From Sphingobacteriales bacterium (GTDB taxonomy: Bacteria; Bacteroidota; Bacteroidia; Sphingobacteriales; Sphingobacteriaceae): a stretch of DNA of 64,000 bases. This document shows, piece by piece, positions 41,258 to 49,962 of this stretch. The position numbers and the translations under genes were made by a program. The notes beneath the pieces were generated by a model, which made no database searches, had not been told where the DNA came from, and saw only the letters and a program-made list of their open reading frames with translations. Every line of letters starts with the position of its first letter. Within the stretch, counting starts at the first letter, position 1. The stretch covers positions 62,001-126,000 of the forward strand of contig JAATFQ010000290.1 of assembly GCA_015655115.1 (NCBI GenBank), written 5' to 3'.

Positions 41258-44200
41258 ATGAAAAAAAAGTCTACATCCTCCAAATGTATATTTCAATGTA
41301 TTGCTGCTTGGCTATTGTTTAGCACAATGCTGTTCAGCCAAATTTCTTCTAATGCGCAGGGAACTACCACGTCCGGCATTAAAGGATATGTCTTCAATAA
41401 TATTAACCAGCCACTCGCCGGAACAAGTGTAACTGCGACATATCTACCTTCAAACAGCCGTTTTGTAGTTCAGGTAAATGATAAAGGAGCCTTTAACCTG
41501 CAAAATTTGCCTGTTGGCGGCCCATATACTATTGAGATCACACACATTGGCAACCGTAAATATACAGAGCAGAACATTAATTTACCTTTGGGCCAGGTTT
41601 ATACTATGAAAGTATATATGGACTCCGAAAATCAGCAGCTTAATGCTGTAGAGGTAAAAGGGGCGAGGTCGGGTTCCTCAAGGAATCTTTCCAAAACAGG
41701 AGCATCAAAAAATATAAGCCGCGCAGATATAGATCGCTATCCCTCGCTTAACCGCTCGTTGTCTGATTATACCAGGTTTACCCCGCAATCCTCAGGTCTG
41801 TCATTTGGCGGACGGAATAATCGCTTTAACAATATTCAGATCGACGGGTCCCAGAATAATGATATTATGGGTTATGGCGTAGGTGGCGGAACAACTACGG
41901 GTGCACCGGGCGGACAAGCTGGTACTCAGCCGATCAGCCTTGATGCTATTGATGAAATTCAGGTTGTACTTGCCCCCTTCGACGTTAAACAGGGGAGTTT
42001 TACTGGTGCTGGAATTAATGCCGTAACACGTCGCGGTAATAATACGGTTACGGGTTCTGTTTATACCTATGGCAAAAATGAATCCTTAGTAGGGAAGAGC
42101 CCTGATGCGAGCCGCAGCAGTTACAATGAGTTCACAGACTATCAGTACGGTTTCAGATTGGGCGGCCCTATTATCAAAGACAAATTGTTTTATTTTGTAA
42201 ATGCCGAAATAAGCCGCCGCAAGGAACCTTTACTGTATAAAGCAAAAGGAAGTACTGGGAACTCATTTGAATCTCTTATTGATGCCACTACAGCACAGCA
42301 GATTGCCGATGCGCTGAAAAACAAGTATAGTTATGATGCAGGGAAATTTGACGATATTACTAAAGAGACTAATAGTGAAAAGTTTTTCGTCCGTTTCGAT
42401 TACCTGATCAATGCCAAAAACCGGTTAACAGTAAGGCACAATTACGTGCATGGCAAACGCGACGACATCAGCAATGGAATCAATGCGCTGCGGTTTGAAA
42501 ATAATAAGTACATCCAGACCAGCACCACTAATATCACCGTGGCGGAATTAAATACTTATTTTTCTAATAATGTAGTCAACAACCTGATCGTTGGATACTC
42601 CAATGTACGTGATAACCGCGAAATTCCTGGAAGCCCATTTCCACAAATAACCATCCAACTGGGCGCTTCAGGAACAATCACAGCAGGAACGGAAGGTTAT
42701 TCACCGTCGGCAAAACAGACACAGAATCTCTTCCAGCTAACCGATAACCTGGATGTAATCCATAACGACCACCATTTTACTTTTGGAACTCAAAATGAGT
42801 TTTTCAGGTTTAATAATCAGTTTATCCAAAATATTTGGGGCAATTATACCTATAGTAGTCTGGCCTCATTTTTAACTAATCAGGCTCCTTCAGTATACCA
42901 GCTTACCTATTCAAAAGTTCCCGACGTAGCTATTCCAACGTCAATCTTCAGAGCGATGCAGCTAGGGTTTTATGCACAGGATGAATACACCGCCGCCGAA
43001 GGGCTAAGGATTACCGGTGGCTTGAGGGTTGATATTCCTGTGTTCCTCGATAAACCGCTGGCCAACCCGCAATTTGCAGCTTCGTTCCAGTCGCAAGGCC
43101 TCACAACAGATACAAAGCCCAAATCGCAATTTTTATTTTCTCCACGATTAGGCTTCAACTGGGATGTGATGAAAGACGGTGCTACGATACTTAGAGGTGG
43201 AACAGGTATTTTTACCGGCAGGCTCCCTTATGTATGGCTGGGAAATGCTTACAACAATTCGGGGGTAGACCTTGGCAGGATCAATGCCACCGGAACAGCT
43301 ACTTCTTCGATACGCTTTAATGGCGATGTAAACGATCAGCCACGTACACCAACAGTAGCCACTTCCGAAATAGACCTGACTGATCAAAATTTTAAAATGC
43401 CGCAGGTGTGGCGCTCTAACCTGGCCATTGATCAAAAACTGATATGGGGTTTTGTGGGTACGTTGGAGGCTATTTATGGGAAAGAGCTGAATGCACCCTA
43501 TATTCAGGATCTCAACCTTATCGAACCAACTGCTAAATTAGAAGACGGCCGTGATCTATATCCTGCCGGAACCGGAAGACTAAAATATCCTGAATATACC
43601 AACGTGTTTTTGCTGAAGAATACAAATAAAGGATATCAATATAGTTTAACGGCACAATTACAAAGGAATGTTGTGCAGGGGGTATCCGGATCAATCGCCT
43701 ATACTTATGCACAATCGAAAGATATTTCCAGCATGAACTCTACCATTGCCTCTACAAATTTCAGGAACAATACTGTTGCCAATAATCCGAATATCCCTTC
43801 ACTAACTTACTCGGACTGGAACCTCGACCACAGGATTATTGCTACTGTCTCTTACCGCTTTCAATACCTCAAAAATTATGCTACTACAATTGGATTGGTA
43901 TATAATGGGCAGTCTGGTTTACCTTATACTTACCGCCTTAATTCTGATATCAATAACGACGGGCAGACACAGAACGATGCGATGTACATCCCTAAATCTG
44001 CCAGTGATATTGTGTTAGTACCCACAGATGCAACTGATACCCGGACTCCGGCTCAAATATATGAACAGCTAAATGCCTTTATAGAACAAGATCCGTATTT
44101 AAGGAAACACCGCGGAGAATTTGCTGAAAGAAATGGCGCGAGAACGCCTTGGTCACATATTTTTGATATGCATCTGGCGCAGGATATCTTTATTAATGCA

Positions 44201-44473
44201 GGCAGTAAAAGGCATAACTTACAGCTGACTTTCGATGTGTTTAATGTAGGTAACATGCTCAATAAAAACTGGGGACTGATCAAGCTTCCATCTATAACGA
44301 CAGCCCAGTTGCCGGCTACACTGAGCGGTTCAATTTTAACCTTTAAAGGGACTACTACATCAAACGGAGTCTCTCGTGCAACGTATGGTTATACACCTGT
44401 GAGCAGCTCGTTTGTAAACGCCCCATTTGATTCGAGATGGCGGGGACAGATAGGTGCACGATATAGTTTCTAA
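41258..44473 (+). CDS. Oar-like TonB-dependent receptor
   Basis: The 1071-residue outer membrane protein has a signal (to ~34), a carboxypeptidase-regulatory-like domain (SGIKGYVFNNINQPLAGTSVTATYLP), then the Oar/OmpA-like plug with SKTGASKNISRADIDRYPSLNRSLSDYTRFTP, GRNNRFNNIQIDGSQNNDIMG, and LDAIDEIQVVLAPFDVKQGSFTGAGINAVTRRG. A barrel with a C-terminal RGQIGARYSF completes it. Oar-type receptors import peptides, proteins or other large ligands. It is alone, without SusD, at the end of the second ECF/FecR locus, and lacks an STN domain. A terminator hairpin follows. Confidence 0.9.
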   Translation: MKKKSTSSKCIFQCIAAWLLFSTMLFSQISSNAQGTTTSGIKGYVFNNINQPLAGTSVTATYLPSNSRFVVQVNDKGAFNLQNLPVGGPYTIEITHIGNRKYTEQNINLPLGQVYTMKVYMDSENQQLNAVEVKGARSGSSRNLSKTGASKNISRADIDRYPSLNRSLSDYTRFTPQSSGLSFGGRNNRFNNIQIDGSQNNDIMGYGVGGGTTTGAPGGQAGTQPISLDAIDEIQVVLAPFDVKQGSFTGAGINAVTRRGNNTVTGSVYTYGKNESLVGKSPDASRSSYNEFTDYQYGFRLGGPIIKDKLFYFVNAEISRRKEPLLYKAKGSTGNSFESLIDATTAQQIADALKNKYSYDAGKFDDITKETNSEKFFVRFDYLINAKNRLTVRHNYVHGKRDDISNGINALRFENNKYIQTSTTNITVAELNTYFSNNVVNNLIVGYSNVRDNREIPGSPFPQITIQLGASGTITAGTEGYSPSAKQTQNLFQLTDNLDVIHNDHHFTFGTQNEFFRFNNQFIQNIWGNYTYSSLASFLTNQAPSVYQLTYSKVPDVAIPTSIFRAMQLGFYAQDEYTAAEGLRITGGLRVDIPVFLDKPLANPQFAASFQSQGLTTDTKPKSQFLFSPRLGFNWDVMKDGATILRGGTGIFTGRLPYVWLGNAYNNSGVDLGRINATGTATSSIRFNGDVNDQPRTPTVATSEIDLTDQNFKMPQVWRSNLAIDQKLIWGFVGTLEAIYGKELNAPYIQDLNLIEPTAKLEDGRDLYPAGTGRLKYPEYTNVFLLKNTNKGYQYSLTAQLQRNVVQGVSGSIAYTYAQSKDISSMNSTIASTNFRNNTVANNPNIPSLTYSDWNLDHRIIATVSYRFQYLKNYATTIGLVYNGQSGLPYTYRLNSDINNDGQTQNDAMYIPKSASDIVLVPTDATDTRTPAQIYEQLNAFIEQDPYLRKHRGEFAERNGARTPWSHIFDMHLAQDIFINAGSKRHNLQLTFDVFNVGNMLNKNWGLIKLPSITTAQLPATLSGSILTFKGTTTSNGVSRATYGYTPVSSSFVNAPFDSRWRGQIGARYSF

Positions 44474-44482
44474 ATGAATAAT

Positions 44483-44517
44483 TTAAATAGAGCCCTGTAT
44501 ATACGGGCTCTATTTAA
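44483..44517. terminator. Bidirectional terminator between receptor and DUF486 gene
   Basis: A 13-bp perfect stem (TTAAATAGAGCCC with GGGCTCTATTTAA, arms 44483-44495 and 44505-44517) with a nine-base loop lies between convergent genes; AT-rich ends fit termination on both strands. Confidence 0.8.
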
Positions 44518-44537
44518 GTATAAATGAGTAAGGATTT

Positions 44538-44909
44538 TTACCACTTTTTGAAAATTACAAATACAGCCGCAACGATTAGTAAAAACCCTAATAAATGGTT
44601 CCAGCCAATTTTTTCATCTTTAAAAAATAAAAGTGTAAAAACCATAAAAACAGTAAGGGTAATAGCCTCCTGAATGGTTTTTAGCTGTACAAGCGTAAAA
44701 GGGCCGCCATTTCCTTTGAACCCTCCTTCATTTGCAGGCACCTGAAATAAGTATTCGAAAAATGCAAGTCCCCAGCTGATAGCAATAATGGATAACATAC
44801 CCAGATTTTTACCCCAGGAAAAATCCTTGAATTTTAAATGACCATACCAGGCGAAGGTCATGAATGTATTGGAAATCGTTAAGAACAGAATTGTTTTTAT
44901 CCCTTTCAT
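44538..44909 (-). CDS. DMT-type membrane protein (DUF486)
   Basis: The 123-residue protein has four hydrophobic segments and the conserved DUF486 pieces: FLTISNTFMTFAWYGHLK at the start, SWGLAFFEYLFQVPANEGGF, and LVQLKTIQEAITLTVFMVFTLLFFKDEKIGWNHLLGFLLIVAAVFVIF. Family members resemble half of a drug/metabolite transporter. The transported compound is unknown. It is convergent with the Oar-like receptor and divergent from the cysteine-motif protein. Confidence 0.93.
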   Translation of the reverse strand: MKGIKTILFLTISNTFMTFAWYGHLKFKDFSWGKNLGMLSIIAISWGLAFFEYLFQVPANEGGFKGNGGPFTLVQLKTIQEAITLTVFMVFTLLFFKDEKIGWNHLLGFLLIVAAVFVIFKKW

Positions 44910-45101
44910 CAGTAACTGAATTAGTGCTGCAATTTATCTAAATCAATGCCAGAATTATAATTTATTGAGCTATGATTAGTGATTTGGCTTAATGTCGCTT
45001 ATAAAAGACTGCTATTTCCGGACCGAAGGAATAAATACTTGCATAAGGCCGCAAATACTTCATCAAATTATATAACCGTATTTCATATATTTACGGCGTT
45101 T

Positions 45102-45488
45102 ATGCACAAAAAATGTATCATCTGGCTTTTCTTGTTAGCTGTCTTCACGGCTAATTTTTCTGGCTTATTTGTGTATATAGGTTTTGAACTAAACAAGGAA
45201 TATATCACTTCCAATCTTTGTGTAAACCGCAATAAGCCCTGGATGAATTGTAATGGTAAATGTTATTTGATGAAGAAAGTCAAAGAAGCAGAAAAAGAAG
45301 AGAATAACAGGGATGCCAGGGACTCTCTCCGCCAGCTATCAATCTCATTCTATCAACATATTTATGCTCCTTTCCTAGATAGGGAAGAATCCATGCTGGA
45401 CAGAAAAGTGGCTTATCCCAGCTACAGTTACCACTATAGCAGTCAATACGTAAACGCTATCTTCAGACCACCTAAATTCCTGGTCTAA
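45102..45488 (+). CDS. Small exported cysteine-motif protein upstream of a siderophore receptor
   Basis: The 128-residue protein begins MHKKCIIWLFLLAVFTANFSGLFVYIGFEL, a signal or anchor. It then has a C-x9-C-x3-C motif at 40-54 (LCVNRNKPWMNCNGKCYL), basic-acidic helix KKVKEAEKEENNRDARDSLRQL and a Tyr/Ser-rich C-terminus. The frame is open from 44979, but the ATG at 45102 gives the hydrophobic N-terminus. I recall this motif type beside TonB receptors in other Bacteroidota, without known function. The three Cys suggest a redox or metal-binding role in the periplasm. It precedes the siderophore receptor by 157 bases. Confidence 0.68.
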   Translation: MHKKCIIWLFLLAVFTANFSGLFVYIGFELNKEYITSNLCVNRNKPWMNCNGKCYLMKKVKEAEKEENNRDARDSLRQLSISFYQHIYAPFLDREESMLDRKVAYPSYSYHYSSQYVNAIFRPPKFLV

Positions 45489-45644
45489 AATCCTTATTTA
45501 ATTCTTTTTACGTGTTCCCTAACCTTCAGATGATTTTCTGTGAGAGTTTGAAACGTACAGTTTATTTTTAACGCCATACGGGTGTTGTCAATTCTTATTG
45601 TTTAATAAGGCCGTTTTGGCCTGTCTACTATATTACTAATTTCT

Positions 45645-48128
45645 ATGTCAGAATTTTTAAAGAACGTACTATGCCCAATTTTTATATGGTTGTTTGTTGG
45701 AACCCCAAGCCAGGTTGCTAAAGCTGCAGAGACTTTATTTACAACTACAGCTACAAAAGCAACAACTGCAACAGAAACTACTACTACTAATAATAATACT
45801 TTTTCTGGTTCTGCAATCCCGCCCAGGCAACAGCAAGAAACAGGATGGGTAACAGGCAAAATCACCGGATCAGATGATCTCCCGACTTCGGGCTTGATCG
45901 TGGCGATTAAGAATCATCACATATTGGTAAAAACAGATAGCAATGGAGTATTTAAATTGGCGTCTCCCGCAGGAAGGCAAATGCTTCTTATTTCCTATCC
46001 GGGGAAAGTTATCCTGGAGAAACCTGTAACAATTGTTTCCGGTACTACGGTAGAAATTGGGGAGATCAGGCTGAATCTCGCTTCCGGAATGCACATTCAA
46101 TCGTATTCACAGCAACTCAATGAAGTAAAGATTACCGATCTGTGGAGGAACAAATTTTCCAAAAAAGAATCGCCTTATATCGCTAAGATGCCATTGAAGA
46201 ACCTGGAAAACCCACAAGCTTATACAGTGATCCCTAAAGAGCTGCTGGAAGAGCAGGTAGTAACAGATTTCAATGCCGCTTTGCGCAATGCACCTGGTGT
46301 AGCCATAGGGCCGCGGGTAGATAATGGGAGAAATGTGTTCCTCATCCGGGGTTTTTCAGATTCCGGCTACATGCGCAATGGACTTTCCAGTCCTGCTTAT
46401 ATGGATGTTGATCCTGTGAACCTGGAAAGTATTGAAGTTATCAAAGGGCCTTCGGGAACGCTATACGGGAGCAGTCTCATTTCTTACGGGGGGCTTATTA
46501 ACCGCGTGACCAAGAAACCTTTAAAATATTTTACAGGCAGCGCTTCCTTTGTTGCCGGTGGTTTTAATCTTAACCGTATAACAGCCGATGTAAATACGCC
46601 CGTAAATAAAGATTCAACCCTCTTATTCAGGTTAAATACCGCCCTTACCCGCCAGGGGAGTTTTCAGGATTACGGATATTCAAAAACATTTATGCTGGCC
46701 CCGGTAATCAGTTACCAGGTAAATCCTGATATGCAGATTATTTTAGAGGCGGAGATTTATAACCGCGACGCAACCGCATTGCCAGGTTTTACGATCACCA
46801 GCACTAAAAGTGGAATTACCAATGCCAACCAGCTCAATTCGATTTATAAAAAGTCATTCAGTACCAATCAGCTATCTATGCAGGGTGGGTCTAAAGCTTA
46901 CTTCGGACAGATTAAATACAGGATCAACGATAATTGGAAGTCGCACTCCAGCATAAACTACTCCATAAACGACTATTACCGTTTGGGCGTAAGGTCATTT
47001 ATCCTGACCGAGTCCACACTGCGAAGAACTGGCGGCGATGTAGATTATTCTACAGAAGCATTAAACCTGCAGCAAAACTTTACTGGGGAGATACAAACAG
47101 GAGTAATTAAACATCGCCTCTTAATTGGAGTCGATTATTTGCAACGCAATAATTTCCTTTATAACAATCTGACTAAAGGAACGGTAGATACAGTAAATTA
47201 TAAAAAGGCTGGTACTCCTTTCCTGAGCAAGGAGCAGATTGAAGCCCTCGCCGGTAAATTGGAGAAAAGCCCAACCAACAGTGCCAATAATACTTATGGT
47301 GCTTATTTATCTGATGTGCTCGACTTTCGCCAGCGCGTCTTCCTGATGTTGAGCCTTCGTTACGATTATTATGATAACAAAGGTTCTACGAAGAGCACCA
47401 CAGGGTTAGCCACAGGAGCATATGACCAGGGGGTACTGTCGCCTAAAGTAGGGTTGGTATACCAGGTGCTCAAAGACAGAGTTTCTGTTTTTGCCAACTA
47501 TATGAATGGTTTTGTGAATGTAGACGGACAGGATGCTGAAGGCGGATCGTTTAAGCCACAGCAGGCAAATCAATGGGAAGGTGGTATTAAATCGGAATTG
47601 TTCGGTGGCCGGTTAAATGCCATGTTTAGTTATTACGATATCAGGGTAACGAATATCCTGCGACAGAACCTTGCCAATCCGGATTTTTCCATTCAGGATG
47701 GGCAGCGGAGCAGCAAGGGCTTCGAAGCGGAAGTCATTGCGAATTTACTTCCTGGTCTGAATTTAATCGTAGGATATGGCTACAATAAAAGCAGGTTTGA
47801 CCAGTCCGATGTCGCACTACAAGGGAAAAAGCCGGCCGATGTGCCTGACCAAAATGCAAACTTCTGGTTTAGCTATACTGCCAGCAAGGGCATGATGAAA
47901 GGATTCGGCCTTGGCTTTGGCGGAAACTATATTGGAAGTACTTTTTATAATGATATCAATACAATTACTGTTCCCGATGCTTTTATAATCAATTCATCCG
48001 TTTACCTGGCAAGACGAAAATACAGGTTATCATTAAAGGCCGACAATCTGACCAATAAATACTATTGGGCAAGTCTGAATCCTCAGATGCCTTTCCGTTT
48101 ATCCGCCAGTCTTCAACTGATGTTTTAA
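45645..48128 (+). CDS. TonB-dependent siderophore receptor
   Basis: The 827-residue receptor has an N-terminal hydrophobic signal, an unusual Thr/Asn-rich low-complexity linker (~30-52), a carboxypeptidase-regulatory-like domain (TGWVTGKITGSDDLPTSGLIVAI) and a plug with LLEEQVVTDFNAALRNAPGVAIG, NVFLIRGFSDSGYMRNG and LESIEVIKGPSGTLYGSS, typical of ferric-siderophore receptors. The barrel ends PFRLSASLQLMF. It has no STN domain and no local sigma gene. It probably imports a hydroxamate- or catecholate-type ferric siderophore; the ligand is not readable from sequence. A terminator follows. Confidence 0.9.
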   Translation: MSEFLKNVLCPIFIWLFVGTPSQVAKAAETLFTTTATKATTATETTTTNNNTFSGSAIPPRQQQETGWVTGKITGSDDLPTSGLIVAIKNHHILVKTDSNGVFKLASPAGRQMLLISYPGKVILEKPVTIVSGTTVEIGEIRLNLASGMHIQSYSQQLNEVKITDLWRNKFSKKESPYIAKMPLKNLENPQAYTVIPKELLEEQVVTDFNAALRNAPGVAIGPRVDNGRNVFLIRGFSDSGYMRNGLSSPAYMDVDPVNLESIEVIKGPSGTLYGSSLISYGGLINRVTKKPLKYFTGSASFVAGGFNLNRITADVNTPVNKDSTLLFRLNTALTRQGSFQDYGYSKTFMLAPVISYQVNPDMQIILEAEIYNRDATALPGFTITSTKSGITNANQLNSIYKKSFSTNQLSMQGGSKAYFGQIKYRINDNWKSHSSINYSINDYYRLGVRSFILTESTLRRTGGDVDYSTEALNLQQNFTGEIQTGVIKHRLLIGVDYLQRNNFLYNNLTKGTVDTVNYKKAGTPFLSKEQIEALAGKLEKSPTNSANNTYGAYLSDVLDFRQRVFLMLSLRYDYYDNKGSTKSTTGLATGAYDQGVLSPKVGLVYQVLKDRVSVFANYMNGFVNVDGQDAEGGSFKPQQANQWEGGIKSELFGGRLNAMFSYYDIRVTNILRQNLANPDFSIQDGQRSSKGFEAEVIANLLPGLNLIVGYGYNKSRFDQSDVALQGKKPADVPDQNANFWFSYTASKGMMKGFGLGFGGNYIGSTFYNDINTITVPDAFIINSSVYLARRKYRLSLKADNLTNKYYWASLNPQMPFRLSASLQLMF

Positions 48129-48256
48129 AATGAAATGCTGAAAAGTAACAGGATTTTCAGAAAATCATCTCGACCGTTTCCCTGGCAGATGCTGTATCAT
48201 ATTCAATTTAGCCCTAAAGTCGCCAGGTAATATTTTATACCGATCTTCATTTCAAT

Positions 48257-48290
48257 AAAAAGCAATTTTCAACCTGAAAATTGCTTTTTT
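48257..48290 (+). terminator. Intrinsic terminator of the siderophore receptor
   Basis: A 15-bp stem, AAAAAGCAATTTTCA with TGAAAATTGCTTTTT (48257-48271, 48275-48290), has a three-base loop and ends in a T run. It lies 129 bases after the stop. Confidence 0.8.
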
Positions 48291-48691
48291 AAAGGTTACT
48301 CAAAATTAAATTCTATTTATGAATTATGACTTTGATAATGATACGACCTCGGTGTAATACTAATACTGGGCAGTTTGCAATCCCGTTACCGCAAAATGAG
48401 GTTATTGTGATGTTCCTTGCCCCACCTGAGCCTTGGCTTCAATATTGGTTATGCTTTTCTTCACTTCCGCTGGAGAGTCACTGGAAAAGCTCCTGTCAGT
48501 ATTCAGATGGGCCAGAAAGAATCTGTGATGTAGGGTTTAACATTGTTTTTTAGCCGTTAATTAGTATTTAAGAAATTGAACCGATATGTTTGAGTTAAAT
48601 CAGGACGTAAATGTTGGGGGTAAAAAAAATGGTATTTTTATCGAAATGTGCTAAGTTTTTTAATTTATTTAATAATAATAGGTATTGGCAT

Positions 48692-48699
48692 TAAATTTG
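48692..48699 (+). promoter_or_regulatory. -7 box of a Bacteroidota promoter
   Basis: TAAATTTG matches TAnnTTTG exactly, 31 bases before the ATG at 48730. No good -33 box is visible. It argues for the ATG at 48730 rather than an upstream TTG at 48685, which would precede the transcript. Confidence 0.4.
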
Positions 48700-48729
48700 C
48701 ACCTATCAAAGATACCTAAATATAGCCTA

Positions 48730-49851
48730 ATGGACGAAGAATTACGCCTGCAGGTTGTTAAGCAGTTTGAACGGTTAAATTTTAAATATAATCAGCAGTT
48801 ACAACAATTGGTCTCGTTTGCCGCCAAGGTTTTTCAGACGCCAATAGCAACTATTACCTTGATTGACAAAGCCAAGAGACTGATCCAGGTTAACAAGGGT
48901 AATGATATGGATAATACCGACAGGGAACATTCTTTTTGTTCCCTGGTTGTTAAGCACAAAAGATTGCTTATTATAAATGATACACTTCTTGATCCTAGAT
49001 TTTGTACAAATCCCACTGTTGCAGGGAGTCCCGGGATCAGATTTTATGCAGGTTATCCACTGATCACTCTTGACGGTCATTGCATAGGAACATTATGTGT
49101 GATGGATAAAAAAAACCGGGAGACCACCGTTCAACAGCAAATAGTATTAAAAGTATTAGCTCAAAATGCGGTTAATGCAATGGAATTAAAGTTGAGTCAG
49201 GATCTCTTAAGTAAAAGTACTTCCCTTTTGAAAGAAGCGAAAAAAGAGAAATCTACAAGTGAAACTAAGCTAAGGGCCATGTTTGAAAGTTTACCCGATG
49301 CTTATTTTCTGTTAGGTAAAAATGGGGAAATTATTGATTTCAATCAGGGAGCTTATCATTATATCAAAGAGGATTTTCATATCAAGCTATCTCGCGGACG
49401 TATCATGTCGGGATTTTTAAATACTGAATACAGGAGTGTTTTTGCCCTATATTATGATAAAGCTCTGAATGGCGAGAAAACCCAGATAGAACGGCTTGCG
49501 AATTATGGTGCTGATGGAACAACGTGGTTAGACTGTCGGTTTGAACCGGTGAAAAATGAAGACGGAGAAATTATTGGTGTTTCTTATCTCATCAGAAATA
49601 TTAATCAGAGAAAACTAATTAGTTTAAAGGTAATGGAACAAAATGCCGTTCTGCACCGTATTGCTGAAATTCAATCTCATGAATATCGTGCACCAGTGGC
49701 CTCTATACTAGGAATCATGGCTTTGATCAAAGCTGACAACTATTCAGCTTCAAGGGACTGTCTCCTGATGTTGCAATCTGCTGCAAGTGCCCTGGATCAA
49801 AAGATTCATGAGGTAGTAAGTATAGTAAATGTGAATGACCGACTTTCGTAA
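48730..49851 (+). CDS. GAF-PAS-HisKA signalling protein without ATPase domain
   Basis: The 373-residue cytoplasmic protein has a GAF domain (~10-150: FAAKVFQTPIATITLIDKAKRLIQ, then GYPLITLDGHCIGTLCVMD), a PAS domain (~175-290: MFESLPDAYFLLGKNGEIIDFNQG) and a HisKA dimerisation helix with the H-box AEIQSHEYRAPVASILGI near residue 320. The protein stops ~60 residues after the H-box; there is no HATPase_c N, G1 or G2 box. It is either a phosphoacceptor phosphorylated in trans or a sensor regulating the adjacent kinase. The next gene, 111 bases downstream, is a CheB-CheR-kinase fusion on the same strand. Confidence 0.85.
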   Translation: MDEELRLQVVKQFERLNFKYNQQLQQLVSFAAKVFQTPIATITLIDKAKRLIQVNKGNDMDNTDREHSFCSLVVKHKRLLIINDTLLDPRFCTNPTVAGSPGIRFYAGYPLITLDGHCIGTLCVMDKKNRETTVQQQIVLKVLAQNAVNAMELKLSQDLLSKSTSLLKEAKKEKSTSETKLRAMFESLPDAYFLLGKNGEIIDFNQGAYHYIKEDFHIKLSRGRIMSGFLNTEYRSVFALYYDKALNGEKTQIERLANYGADGTTWLDCRFEPVKNEDGEIIGVSYLIRNINQRKLISLKVMEQNAVLHRIAEIQSHEYRAPVASILGIMALIKADNYSASRDCLLMLQSAASALDQKIHEVVSIVNVNDRLS

Positions 49852-49962
49852 AAATATTTCAGATAATTAACTAATTTTTACATTTAATTATATAGTGTAT
49901 TCACTATAAATTAGTTGTATATTAAAAGCATTTTGCCAGACCAGTGTTAAATTTATTCTAAT

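Larger units (their letters stand above)
48129..48729. other. Intergenic region (601 bp)
   Basis: It holds the terminator of the siderophore receptor and, near its end, the promoter of the next gene. A 75-codon frame at 48326-48553 has no recognisable protein features and is not called. The rest is AT-rich without visible structure. Confidence 0.6.

Noticed and set aside
45602-45865. Val/Ala-rich minus-strand frame opposite the start of the siderophore receptor
   Set aside because: Its composition is produced by the complement of the Thr-rich repeat; it is a shadow.
48326-48553. 75-codon forward frame in the intergenic region after the siderophore receptor
   Set aside because: No signal peptide, domain or conserved-looking segment, odd amino-acid make-up (many Trp, Cys and Pro), and it lies in an AT-rich gap just after a terminator; a chance frame is more likely.
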